From an uncultured Gammaproteobacteria bacterium (lineage in GTDB: Bacteria > Pseudomonadota > Gammaproteobacteria > Arenicellales > Poriferihabitantaceae), in contig CAMYNW010000004.1 in assembly GCA_947259885.1 (NCBI GenBank), positions 124,001 to 188,000 on the forward strand: 64,000 bases of DNA, in the 5' to 3' direction. The first letter of the stretch is position 1. The number at the start of each line of letters is the position of its first letter. The notes under the pieces were generated by a model. It saw only the letters and a program-made list of their open reading frames with translations, was not told where the DNA came from and did no database searches. Shown one piece after another: positions 56,680 through 64,000 of this stretch. The position numbers were made by a program, and so were the translations under genes.

Positions 56680-59064
56680 CTACTTGGTCTCAGCGTAGCT
56701 CTTGAGCAGCTTGTTCAGCATTTCGATATGCTCATCATCGGTCAAGGTTCCGGGCTTGGAAACTTTTTGCCAAAGCTCAGCATTGGTCATTTCCCGGTGG
56801 CACCCTAGACACAAGCCCGTGCGTTCCATACCGTCTCTGACTTCTTTAGGTAGCGCTCTAGACAGTGGCCAGTGGGTCCCCACGGTCTGTACCTGCTGAC
56901 CGTCCTTGATAATAGTTGACCAGTCGAAATCGAGTTTGGGGATTGCCGCAACCTGAATCTGGTGGCGTTTCGGAATGACTTTGCCTGTTTTTTGGTCGAT
57001 CAGGTCCTCGACGATGTCGACAGGATAACTGGCCTGGAATACGCCTCCAGAGATACCGTAGCCCAGCGCTTTCGGGTTATTGTGACAGGATTCGCAAGTA
57101 CGCGCCTTACGTTGAGCTGAGTGAGGCTGCACCGGCGCCATGTCGATACCGAGTGGTGTGCGCTCCTGGCCAAGCATTTCGCGTTCATCCTCGGATTCCG
57201 CCATATCGTTATGAACCAGGGTGTTACCCTCACGGTCAATAACAGTCCATAACACCTGGCAGCCGGGCATCAGTGGTGTCACGCGACCTTCACCGTTGAT
57301 TCCGAGAACGGGTTCCTCCCAGCGCAGGTAAGACCGGGTTTCGCTGACCTTGCCCGGGCTCTGGATGCCTTTGGTGCCGAGCGGGGATTCGGCGGTGGAC
57401 CCGTCAGGGTTGCGTTCACTACCGGATGCGATCCAGTCCGTATCCTGTAACGGCTTACCGTCTTTGTCCTTACCGTAATCCACCTTGACGTGACAGCCAT
57501 AGCACTGCGGTACCCATGACGCATGGCACGAATAACACTCGAGACTGTCGGCGTGTTTTTCCACACTGGCCATCGCAACTTCTGCGCTAGGGCTGGCCCA
57601 CGCGTTGTCATCCTTGAGCTGCCTTAGTAATGGAATCTTAAAGTCATTGCCGGTAGCAGAGTGCAGAATCGCACCGTTACCTTCTTTCACCACATTGCCA
57701 AACGGATTGCCTCGTGCGGTTTTTAGATATCCTTCCCGTTTCGGATAAAGCGTGGCAAAGGAAGCTTCTAACCCAGCACTGTCGGAAAGACCGCGAGGCT
57801 TGTCGCTCAGCTTATTTCCGAACTCCTCGCCATGACCAAGAGGCAGCTCCCAGGGGTATTTATTAGGGGTGCCGTGACAGTCCTGGCACTCCACTTCGAC
57901 CTGCGCGAGAGTGGTACCGAATATATTGCCGTCACCGTGCATGTCGATCGAAGTATGACAGTCCTGACATAACAACCCGCCTTCGGGATTTTCCGGCCTC
58001 GACTTGATCTGATGGTGCAGATCATCAGAAATAAACAGATAGTTTTTGGTATGCAGTTTAGGCTGCTTACCGCCTGACTCAGTGTAGGGCGAGCCGTAAG
58101 GGAATTCCATCAGACCCTGATAGGTTACCCCGATACGCTTGCCACGGTTGTGGCAGGAATTACAGCTTTCCACCGGAATTCCGGAGTATTCGACATCGCC
58201 ATGTTTAACCACAGATTCCCGAGTACCTTGAATCTGGTGCGTGAGTAAATGGCCTGGTTGATCCTTGTCGATGGTCGGATCGTTGCCCTCGTAGAAACCG
58301 TCATTGCTGTATGGGATGTGACAAGAGGAGCACCCCTGGCCGCGAAAATCGCCGCGCTTCTCCCGGCCCTTGACCGTGACGTGACAACGCTGACACTGCT
58401 GTCGCTGATAGGTAAAGCCGGCGAGTTTAGGGTCCGCTTCTATTTCTTCCACCGTGGGCTGGGGAACCTGCTTGAGTTCAGTAGGGAATTGCTCCTTGTG
58501 CGCGGCGATCATGGCTGTCATGTATTCCTTGTACTCATCGGTCCCGACAGAAGGTATAGGGCCATCTTCGTCTACCACATCGTAGTTGCCCCAGGGTACT
58601 TTATAGCTTTGGACCTCGGGAATACCCCAGGTATGCAGATTGCCCTGTATTTTACCGGCCTCGGTGTTCATCAGCGCCTTTTCCAGACGTTCGCCGTAAC
58701 CTGCGTGACAGGCGGATTGGCCACAGGTGAATGGATTGACGTCCATAGCGCCGGGATCAGGGTAGAACAACTGTGGACCCATGGCCGCTTTAAGCGCTTC
58801 TGGAGAACCGCTGTGCGCCGCGTCGGCTTCAGTCGCAGTGGGGTCCCCACCGTGGCACATCACGCAGCCCTCAGGGTCGCCGTGCCCGGTTCCCAATGCC
58901 TTGATCAGTGCCATCATCGCTGTTTCAGGCGCACGTATAGATTCGATACCCTCGTGGCAGGTCAGACAGCCGGTAGCTGCTGATGCGGGAAGCGACAAAA
59001 ACGTGAGAAAAAGCAGTAGAAAAACCAGAGAAGGCCTGTTATAGGCCGAATTTTTATTGTTCAT
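56680..59064 (-). CDS. Periplasmic dodecahaem cytochrome c
   Basis: A 794-aa secreted cytochrome with a Sec signal (PASAA, cleavage about 30) and no other TM helix. Eleven CXXCH sites start at C33, C67, C224, C245, C301, C366, C393, C510, C521, C657 and C752, plus one CX4CH at C114-H120. There are thus 12 putative haems, unevenly spread: 3 in 33-120, 6 in 224-397 and 3 later, with long haem-free stretches (about 398-509 and 526-656). I cannot assign it to a named family; neither NrfA's CXXCK nor a porin partner is present. The FNR-type site upstream suggests anaerobic induction. The electron acceptor or donor is unknown. Confidence 0.88.
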   Translation of the reverse strand: MNNKNSAYNRPSLVFLLLFLTFLSLPASAATGCLTCHEGIESIRAPETAMMALIKALGTGHGDPEGCVMCHGGDPTATEADAAHSGSPEALKAAMGPQLFYPDPGAMDVNPFTCGQSACHAGYGERLEKALMNTEAGKIQGNLHTWGIPEVQSYKVPWGNYDVVDEDGPIPSVGTDEYKEYMTAMIAAHKEQFPTELKQVPQPTVEEIEADPKLAGFTYQRQQCQRCHVTVKGREKRGDFRGQGCSSCHIPYSNDGFYEGNDPTIDKDQPGHLLTHQIQGTRESVVKHGDVEYSGIPVESCNSCHNRGKRIGVTYQGLMEFPYGSPYTESGGKQPKLHTKNYLFISDDLHHQIKSRPENPEGGLLCQDCHTSIDMHGDGNIFGTTLAQVEVECQDCHGTPNKYPWELPLGHGEEFGNKLSDKPRGLSDSAGLEASFATLYPKREGYLKTARGNPFGNVVKEGNGAILHSATGNDFKIPLLRQLKDDNAWASPSAEVAMASVEKHADSLECYSCHASWVPQCYGCHVKVDYGKDKDGKPLQDTDWIASGSERNPDGSTAESPLGTKGIQSPGKVSETRSYLRWEEPVLGINGEGRVTPLMPGCQVLWTVIDREGNTLVHNDMAESEDEREMLGQERTPLGIDMAPVQPHSAQRKARTCESCHNNPKALGYGISGGVFQASYPVDIVEDLIDQKTGKVIPKRHQIQVAAIPKLDFDWSTIIKDGQQVQTVGTHWPLSRALPKEVRDGMERTGLCLGCHREMTNAELWQKVSKPGTLTDDEHIEMLNKLLKSYAETK

Positions 59065-59107
59065 TAGGTCAACCCTCGTTAGCGGCAGCCAAACAATAAC
59101 ATTTGGC

Positions 59108-59113
59108 TTTATA
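59108..59113 (-). promoter_or_regulatory. Candidate -10 of the multihaem cytochrome promoter
   Basis: TATAAA on the minus strand, 32.5 nt downstream of the FNR-site centre and 44 nt before the cytochrome ATG. The spacing is within a few bases of class II FNR-dependent promoters. Confidence 0.45.
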
Positions 59114-59138
59114 AGGTTTTTAGCTGATTCAGCGAAAC

Positions 59139-59152
59139 TTGATCAAGATCAA
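59139..59152 (-). promoter_or_regulatory. FNR/ANR-type binding site upstream of the dodecahaem cytochrome
   Basis: TTGATcaagATCAA is a perfect match to the FNR/ANR consensus TTGAT-N4-ATCAA. Its centre is 81 nt before the cytochrome ATG, and a TATAAA lies downstream at a distance close to class II activation. The nearest other gene end is that of the multicopper oxidase (59342), for which the site lies downstream, so the cytochrome is the natural target. Confidence 0.8.
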
Positions 59153-59341
59153 GAAATTGACACTTTGTCTAAAAAAGCCTTGATTTTGAATCGTGCATTG
59201 TGCGCCGGAGCGAGCAAAGCGCCGCAGGCTAATTTAGTTAATTTTCCCGAAATTTGACATATCTGAGAATAAATCGCACTAGTGGTTACGATCCGGCTTA
59301 CCGTTGCAATAGAGCGCTCAAAAGGATTGGATTCCGCAAAT

Positions 59342-60760
59342 TCATGTCACCCGTATGACTCCCATCATGCCACTTGCCTGGTGCTCGAGGATGTGACAAT
59401 GAAACATCCAGTCGCCAGGATTGTCTGCGACAAAAGCGATTTCTACCTGGTCTTCACTCTCCAGAAGGACCGTATCCTGCCATTGGCGGTACGCAGTAGG
59501 TTCGCCATTGCGGGAAAGTACACGAAACGAATGACCATGCAGGTGCATGGGGTGAGGCCAGGCGGTGCGGTTTTTTAGCGTGAGAATATAGGTTCTATCC
59601 CTTTCTAAGTTCAGCATTGGGTCCATGATGTGTCCAGTCGCGGCAACACCGTTAATGGCCCAGAACTTACCATCGTGGGCCATGCTCCGAATATCCTGCC
59701 AGGCACCATCCATCATGGCCCCGCCCATAGATCCCATGGCGCCACCTTCGAACGCAATTTCGTGAGGAATCCCGGCATTGAGTTCGGGTTCTGCTAGCGG
59801 ATTCGGCGGTAGCTCTATTTTCAAATCAGCAGGCCGGTCACGCACAGGTGAATTTGAGTAAACCAGATCAGTCAGCGCATAAGCTTGATTCGGGTAGTAT
59901 TCGTCAGTGATCGTGTGTCGTTGATCGGGATCTGCCGACATGTCCAGCACCAGGTCGACCCGCATGCCAGGACCGATCACTATCCGACTATCCTGTGGTG
60001 AATGAGGCGTAACCGGATGTCCGTCCATCGCGATTATTTTCGGATCGTGTCCCCCGAACCTAAGCGCAAATATCCTGGCATTTGCGGCATTAATCAGTCG
60101 AAGTCGGATGCGCTCGCCTGCATGAACATCGAATATTTCCTGTAATTTGCCATTGACGGTTACCGTATTACCGATGCGTCCCGAGTGACTGAGATCATGA
60201 CCGTGGCCAAAGTCATCGACAATCTGGGCACTGCGCGCCAGACGCCAGTCATCCAGCACCCAGGTGAGATCCCGATCGAATGGATTTGGTGTCGCTTCCT
60301 CGACGATTAGGGCGCCGTAAAGGCCGCGGCCAACTTGGACAGAGCTTTGCTGGTGCGGGTGATACCAGAATGTGCCGGCATCGAGCGCGTCGAATTCGTA
60401 TTCAAATTGTTGTCCCGCATTGATAGGTGTCTGAGTCAGGTAGGGTACTCCATCCATACTGTTAGGAACTCTCATCCCATGCCAATGCACCGTGGTCTGT
60501 TCATCCAGCCTGTTATGCACCCTGATGCGAACACGATCACCTTGTTTTACCCGCAGCTCCGGACCAGGAACCTGGTCATTGAAGCACCATACGGCCGTGT
60601 CGCCATATTGCTCCGGCACTAACTGCGCGCGCCCAGGCTTGGGCGACAATTCGAATGTCTTTACACTATCGGCGTGCAAGGGCAAAACGTTCAAGCCGAT
60701 TCCGGCACTAATTCCAGCGGCGCGCTGCAGAAACGTTCTGCGTGAGAGGGGTTGATTCAT
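59342..60760 (-). CDS. Tat-exported multicopper oxidase (CueO/CopA type)
   Basis: A 472-aa three-cupredoxin oxidase from the ATG at 60760 (the frame continues to 60808, but the Tat signal fits this start). Tat motif SRRTFLQ (residues 6-12). Copper sites: HWHG, WYHPH, HPMHLHGHSF and HCHILEHQASGMM, which together supply the T1, T2 and T3 ligands. A short Met/Gly-rich insert (GGAMGSMGGAMMDG) resembles the methionine-rich copper segment of CueO. Likely oxidises Cu(I) or another metal in the periplasm. It precedes the multihaem cytochrome by 277 nt on the same strand, probably as a separate transcript. Confidence 0.93.
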   Translation of the reverse strand: MNQPLSRRTFLQRAAGISAGIGLNVLPLHADSVKTFELSPKPGRAQLVPEQYGDTAVWCFNDQVPGPELRVKQGDRVRIRVHNRLDEQTTVHWHGMRVPNSMDGVPYLTQTPINAGQQFEYEFDALDAGTFWYHPHQQSSVQVGRGLYGALIVEEATPNPFDRDLTWVLDDWRLARSAQIVDDFGHGHDLSHSGRIGNTVTVNGKLQEIFDVHAGERIRLRLINAANARIFALRFGGHDPKIIAMDGHPVTPHSPQDSRIVIGPGMRVDLVLDMSADPDQRHTITDEYYPNQAYALTDLVYSNSPVRDRPADLKIELPPNPLAEPELNAGIPHEIAFEGGAMGSMGGAMMDGAWQDIRSMAHDGKFWAINGVAATGHIMDPMLNLERDRTYILTLKNRTAWPHPMHLHGHSFRVLSRNGEPTAYRQWQDTVLLESEDQVEIAFVADNPGDWMFHCHILEHQASGMMGVIRVT

Positions 60761-61124
60761 AGATTCAGCGACTGCGGTTAAACGTATGATGGATCTATCC
60801 TGGCACAATGTAAAGTCTTACGAGCAGTATGCTTACAGCATGTCCGGCATTATAAATCTGCCTGAACTGACTGTCGTCAATCCGGGTATCGAAGCGGTTG
60901 CCAGTTTTAATTTCGGACATACTTTAAAGAAGAGGTCTTACGGACCACCGTAAATATAAAATGTAAAGGTAGCGATCTTGATGTTTCACAACGATAAAGC
61001 GGGTGTTTCAGAAACCAAGAGATAGTTTGAGATTTCAGTTTTACGATCCGGTATTGTTGATAAGATACTAAAAATGAATGCCAGCAAAGCGACGTGACGA
61101 TCAAACAGCATCTCAAAGTAAAAA
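60761..61124. other. 364-nt divergent intergenic region
   Basis: Lies between the multicopper oxidase (minus) and the flavin oxidoreductase (plus) and must hold both promoters; none is strong enough to call. A 55-codon ATG frame on the plus strand (60786-60953) lacks a ribosome site and is not called. Confidence 0.5.
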
Positions 61125-62609
61125 ATGTGGAAGCCCGCTGACAGGATTCGCTGGAAGTCCTCCCAAGGCAAGTTGCCGGGGTCCCGGGAAATTGCGGATT
61201 CGCTGTTGTTCTCTCCCCTTGAGTTTGAACGCCTGAATATACGCAATCGAACCTGGGTCCCTGCGATGGTGCCATGGCGTGCCACCGAAGAAGGGGAGAT
61301 GACGGAAGAGGTGCTCGCCTGGTACGGTCGATTTGCCCGCGGCCGTCCGGCGGCGATCGTGGTAGAGGCGACCGGCATCCGCGACGTTCCTTCAGGGCCA
61401 CTGCTCAGAATCGGGCATGACAGGTTTATCCCGGGAATTGAAAAGCTGGTTGAACGCGTGAATCGTGAGAGTGGGGGACAGACCCGCCTTTTTATTCAGC
61501 TGATTGATTTCCTCGCAATTCGAAGACGGCCTTCACGTGACAAATACATCACCCGGTTTCTCGAGATATCGCCACGGATTCGGCGCACCCTTGGATTAGT
61601 GGGAAGTGAAGAGGCGGAGGTGCGAAACGCGTTACTAAACATGGATGACGATGCACTGAAAAAGGTTTTGAATACGCGTGATTGGGAGTCCCTGATGCTT
61701 GGATACCGAGAACGGGTGACCGATTTACACCTGCCGCACATTCGGCAACTGCCAGAGGTGCTGCCCGAACTGTTTGCTGATGCAGCCCGGCGCGCAGAGC
61801 AGGCCGGAATGGATGGGGTAGAACTGCACTATGCCCATGCCTATACCATGGCGTCGTTTTTATCGGCAACTAATACTCGAAACGACGGATATGGTGGTGT
61901 AAAGCAACACAGACTGCGCCTGCCGCTAGAAGTCTTCGAACAGGTTCGCCGGCGTGTATCAGACAAATTTGTGGTTGGGGTCAGATTCCTTGCCGATGAG
62001 TGCATTGAAGGGGGAAGTTCATTGAGCGACGGTTGTTATTTTGCCAGTGAGTTTGCCCGTCTGGGCATGGACTTTCTGTCGCTCTCCCGTGGCGGCAAGT
62101 TTGACGATGCCAAACAGCCAAGGATCGGTCAGGCGGCCTATCCTTATACCGGTCAAAGTGGTTACGAATGCATGCCGCAGTATCTGTCCGATTCGTTCGG
62201 TCCATTCGGACGCAATTTTTCCGCAACTAAGTGTATTCGAACATCGGTGCGGGATGCCGGTTACCTGACTCCGATTATCGCCGCAGGAGGAATCCATAAC
62301 TTCGAAATATCGGAGAGGGTTTTGCAGGAACACATAGCGGACATTGTCGCGACCGCTCGACAGAGTCTTGCCGATCCAGACTGGGTACGCAAACTGCAGT
62401 GCGGTTTCGGCGATCAGATACGGACCTGTGAGTACACCAATTACTGTGAAGGTCTCGATCAGAAACACAAGCAGGTGACATGCCAGCTATGGGACCGTAT
62501 CGAGCGGGATGCGCCAGGGGTATTATTGAGCCGAGACGGCAAACGCCGTCTGGTCGCCCCAGATTGGGAACCATTAGAACCTCGCCCGGAAGCGGATCGC
62601 ACCGAGTGA
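61125..62609 (+). CDS. Old-yellow-enzyme family NADH:flavin oxidoreductase
   Basis: A 494-aa FMN-binding TIM-barrel oxidoreductase. The barrel starts at SPLEFERLNIRNR (about 30-42). Substrate-site HYAHAYTMASFLSATNTR-DGYGG corresponds to the OYE segment GAHGYLxxxFLSPxxN-R-DxYGG with the usual His-Asn-type position changed, and IIAAGGI is the FMN phosphate motif. The C-terminal CEYTNYCEGLDQKH-VTC resembles the Cys cluster of 2,4-dienoyl-CoA-reductase-type OYEs, but no Rossmann domain follows, so the protein is only the reductase barrel. It overlaps the CoA-ligase gene by 4 nt. A role on an aromatic acyl-CoA is likely from this context. The start at 61125 lacks a clear ribosome site. Confidence 0.85.
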   Translation: MWKPADRIRWKSSQGKLPGSREIADSLLFSPLEFERLNIRNRTWVPAMVPWRATEEGEMTEEVLAWYGRFARGRPAAIVVEATGIRDVPSGPLLRIGHDRFIPGIEKLVERVNRESGGQTRLFIQLIDFLAIRRRPSRDKYITRFLEISPRIRRTLGLVGSEEAEVRNALLNMDDDALKKVLNTRDWESLMLGYRERVTDLHLPHIRQLPEVLPELFADAARRAEQAGMDGVELHYAHAYTMASFLSATNTRNDGYGGVKQHRLRLPLEVFEQVRRRVSDKFVVGVRFLADECIEGGSSLSDGCYFASEFARLGMDFLSLSRGGKFDDAKQPRIGQAAYPYTGQSGYECMPQYLSDSFGPFGRNFSATKCIRTSVRDAGYLTPIIAAGGIHNFEISERVLQEHIADIVATARQSLADPDWVRKLQCGFGDQIRTCEYTNYCEGLDQKHKQVTCQLWDRIERDAPGVLLSRDGKRRLVAPDWEPLEPRPEADRTE

Positions 62610-64000
62610 GAGGCGTCGGGCAGGTAGACCGGTTTGTCCACGAGCGGTTACCGCCAGGAGATGCGTGGCCGGAACTCATCCTGCCGGACCATCTTATTAA
62701 TCAATTTGAGCTCAATTGTGTGCGACCTCTGCTTGAGCAGCACATCGCCTCAGGAGTGGGAGAAGCGATAGCGTTGCGAGCAGATGGTTATATGTGGAGC
62801 TACTCGGAGCTTTACAGTCGCGCCTGTCGCATGGCTGGGGTGCTCAGGAATGATTTCGGCATCGAGTCCGGTAACAGGGTTCTGTTGCGTGGCGCCAACT
62901 CCCCCACGCTCATCGCGCTATGGCTGGCCGTTCAAATGAACGGGGCGATCGCGGTTACTACGCTCTCTTTACTGCGCGCAAAGGAACTGCAAGCGATTCT
63001 AGAAATGTCCCGGCCTGGGGTTGCCATTTGCGAAGGCTCGATGGCCATTGAACTTGAGTCAGCCTGCGAGGCGGTAACGATTGATTGCCCGATATTGAAA
63101 TTCGACCAACAGGGAAATGGCGAACTTCAACGCCGTATGGAGCGTATGCCGGACCGTTTTCCAATCTACCCGACCTTAAGCAACGATATTGCCCTGATCG
63201 GATTCACCTCTGGCACCACGGGCCGACCTAAAGCAACGATTCATTTCCATCGTGATGTGATCGCGGTATGTGAGATCGTGGCTGCCAAGATGATTGCGGC
63301 CAGGCCTGAGGACGTGTTTATCGGCACCGCGCCGCTGGCATTTACCTTCGGACTCGGAGGATTGTTGCTGTTTCCCCTCTTCAGCGGAAGCAGCGCGGTA
63401 CTTAATCCAAGTTATTCTCCTGATGAACTGCTCACAGCGATAGAGAAACACCGGGCGAGCATCTGCTTCACGGTGCCGAGTTTTTATCAGCGCATGGTCC
63501 TGAGCGATATGCCGATTAATGTGCGCAGTCTTCGGCTTGCCATTTCCTCAGGCGAGTCGTTACCGCTTAAGGTGCGCGAGGCCTGGCGCGAAAAAACGGA
63601 TATTCAGTTGACGGAGTTTCTGGGCTCAACCGAGCTTCTACATGCTTTTGCTGGTTCTACTGGTGATGGTATTCGTCCAGGTTTTATTGGTCCTGCATTT
63701 CCCGGTTATCAACTGGCGATTCTGGATCAGGCCGGAGCCCGCCTGCCGGCGGGAAAAATTGGCCGGTTTGCGGTTAAAGGCCCGACCGGCTGCCGTTACC
63801 TGGATGATCCGCGTCAGTCTGACTACGTTCAGGCCGGATGGAATATAACGGGCGATGCCTGTGCGCTAAGTGAGGATGGATACGTGCAGTACCATAGCCG
63901 GCTTGATGACATGATCATTTCCTCGGGTTACAACATTTCCGGAATAGAAGTCGAAAACTCGCTGCTCGAACACCCTGATGTAGCGGAATGCGCGGTAATC
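62606..64000 (+). CDS. AMP-dependent aryl-CoA ligase (2-aminobenzoate-/benzoate-CoA ligase-like), 3' end beyond the window
   Basis: A partial CDS of 465 codons, open to the window edge. The start is a GTG overlapping the oxidoreductase stop as GTGA. The N-terminus VDRFVHERLPPGDAWPE resembles 2-aminobenzoate-CoA ligases, and the P-loop GFTSGTTGRPKATIHFHRD and the ISSGYNISGIEVE hinge are clear. The C-terminal lobe with the catalytic Lys is missing from the window. It is diverged from the benzoate-CoA ligase at 8966-10501 in sequence and in gene setting. Benzoate, 2-aminobenzoate or another aryl acid are all possible substrates. Confidence 0.85.
   Translation, partial: MRGVGQVDRFVHERLPPGDAWPELILPDHLINQFELNCVRPLLEQHIASGVGEAIALRADGYMWSYSELYSRACRMAGVLRNDFGIESGNRVLLRGANSPTLIALWLAVQMNGAIAVTTLSLLRAKELQAILEMSRPGVAICEGSMAIELESACEAVTIDCPILKFDQQGNGELQRRMERMPDRFPIYPTLSNDIALIGFTSGTTGRPKATIHFHRDVIAVCEIVAAKMIAARPEDVFIGTAPLAFTFGLGGLLLFPLFSGSSAVLNPSYSPDELLTAIEKHRASICFTVPSFYQRMVLSDMPINVRSLRLAISSGESLPLKVREAWREKTDIQLTEFLGSTELLHAFAGSTGDGIRPGFIGPAFPGYQLAILDQAGARLPAGKIGRFAVKGPTGCRYLDDPRQSDYVQAGWNITGDACALSEDGYVQYHSRLDDMIISSGYNISGIEVENSLLEHPDVAECAVI

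Noticed and set aside
58249..58983. 244-aa plus-strand frame antisense to the multihaem cytochrome
   Set aside because: Shadow of a well-supported gene; composition reflects the antisense of Cys/His-rich coding sequence.
60786..60953. 55-codon ATG frame on the plus strand between the multicopper oxidase and the OYE gene
   Set aside because: No ribosome site, no signal or recognisable domain, and it lies in a divergent promoter region.

Overview
The window looks like a chromosomal segment of a Gammaproteobacterium. This is inferred from gene content, not from any marker search: a complete nuo operon with nuoC and nuoD as separate genes, Slp-family outer-membrane lipoproteins, a consensus FNR/ANR site, YbdK, CspA and an XRE/shikimate-kinase BoxR regulator. 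Coding density is high. I found no tRNA, rRNA, insertion sequence, prophage or CRISPR array.

Layout. (a) 0.3-3 kb: an unknown acidic coiled-coil protein, a thiopurine methyltransferase and the regulator BoxR. (b) 1.7-11.8 kb, all on the minus strand: an aerobic benzoyl-CoA epoxidation (box) cluster. It runs from a degenerate flavin-oxidoreductase remnant through a crotonase-family protein, benzoate-CoA ligase, alpha/beta hydrolase, a DUF309 protein, BoxC, BoxB, BoxA and a hotdog thioesterase to BoxR. Benzoate is activated to benzoyl-CoA, epoxidised by BoxAB and ring-opened by BoxC. The semialdehyde dehydrogenase of the next step is not in the window. (c) 11.9-15.4 kb: a PuuA-like glutamine synthetase, an EamA exporter and D-Ala-D-Ala ligase. 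(d) 15.6-30.3 kb: the 14-gene nuo operon (nuoA to nuoN, minus strand) with a recognisable promoter.

(e) 30.4-40.4 kb: mixed small units. These are a glycine-repeat DUF533 protein, two tandem monohaem cytochromes c, a Xre/RES toxin-antitoxin pair, a lone receiver domain, divergent YbdK and glutamine amidotransferase genes, a cold-shock protein with a strong terminator, a spermidine-synthase-like protein, tandem Slp lipoproteins, a hemerythrin and a thioredoxin-TPR protein. (f) 40.6-46.5 kb: an oligopeptide ABC transporter (OppA, B, C and a fused DF ATPase) followed by a lipoprotein with an HExxH motif. (g) 46.5-54 kb: an aldo/keto reductase, an NTF2-like protein, a PhnDCE1E2 phosphonate-type importer without catabolic genes, an SLC13-type permease with TrkA-C domains and a histidine phosphatase.

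(h) 54.3-60.8 kb: two small lipoproteins, then a minus-strand operon of a 12-haem periplasmic cytochrome c, a TPR lipoprotein and a secreted unknown protein. A perfect FNR-type palindrome lies upstream of the cytochrome, and a Tat-exported multicopper oxidase lies beyond it. (i) 61.1-64 kb: an old-yellow-enzyme-family oxidoreductase overlapping by 4 nt an aryl-CoA-ligase-like gene that runs off the window, apparently a second aromatic-acid module.

The most noteworthy items are the FNR-linked dodecahaem cytochrome operon with one CX4CH haem site, the internally deleted flavin dehydrogenase inside the benzoate operon, and the oxidoreductase/CoA-ligase pair at the right edge. No wholly new defence or mobile system could be supported from the sequence.
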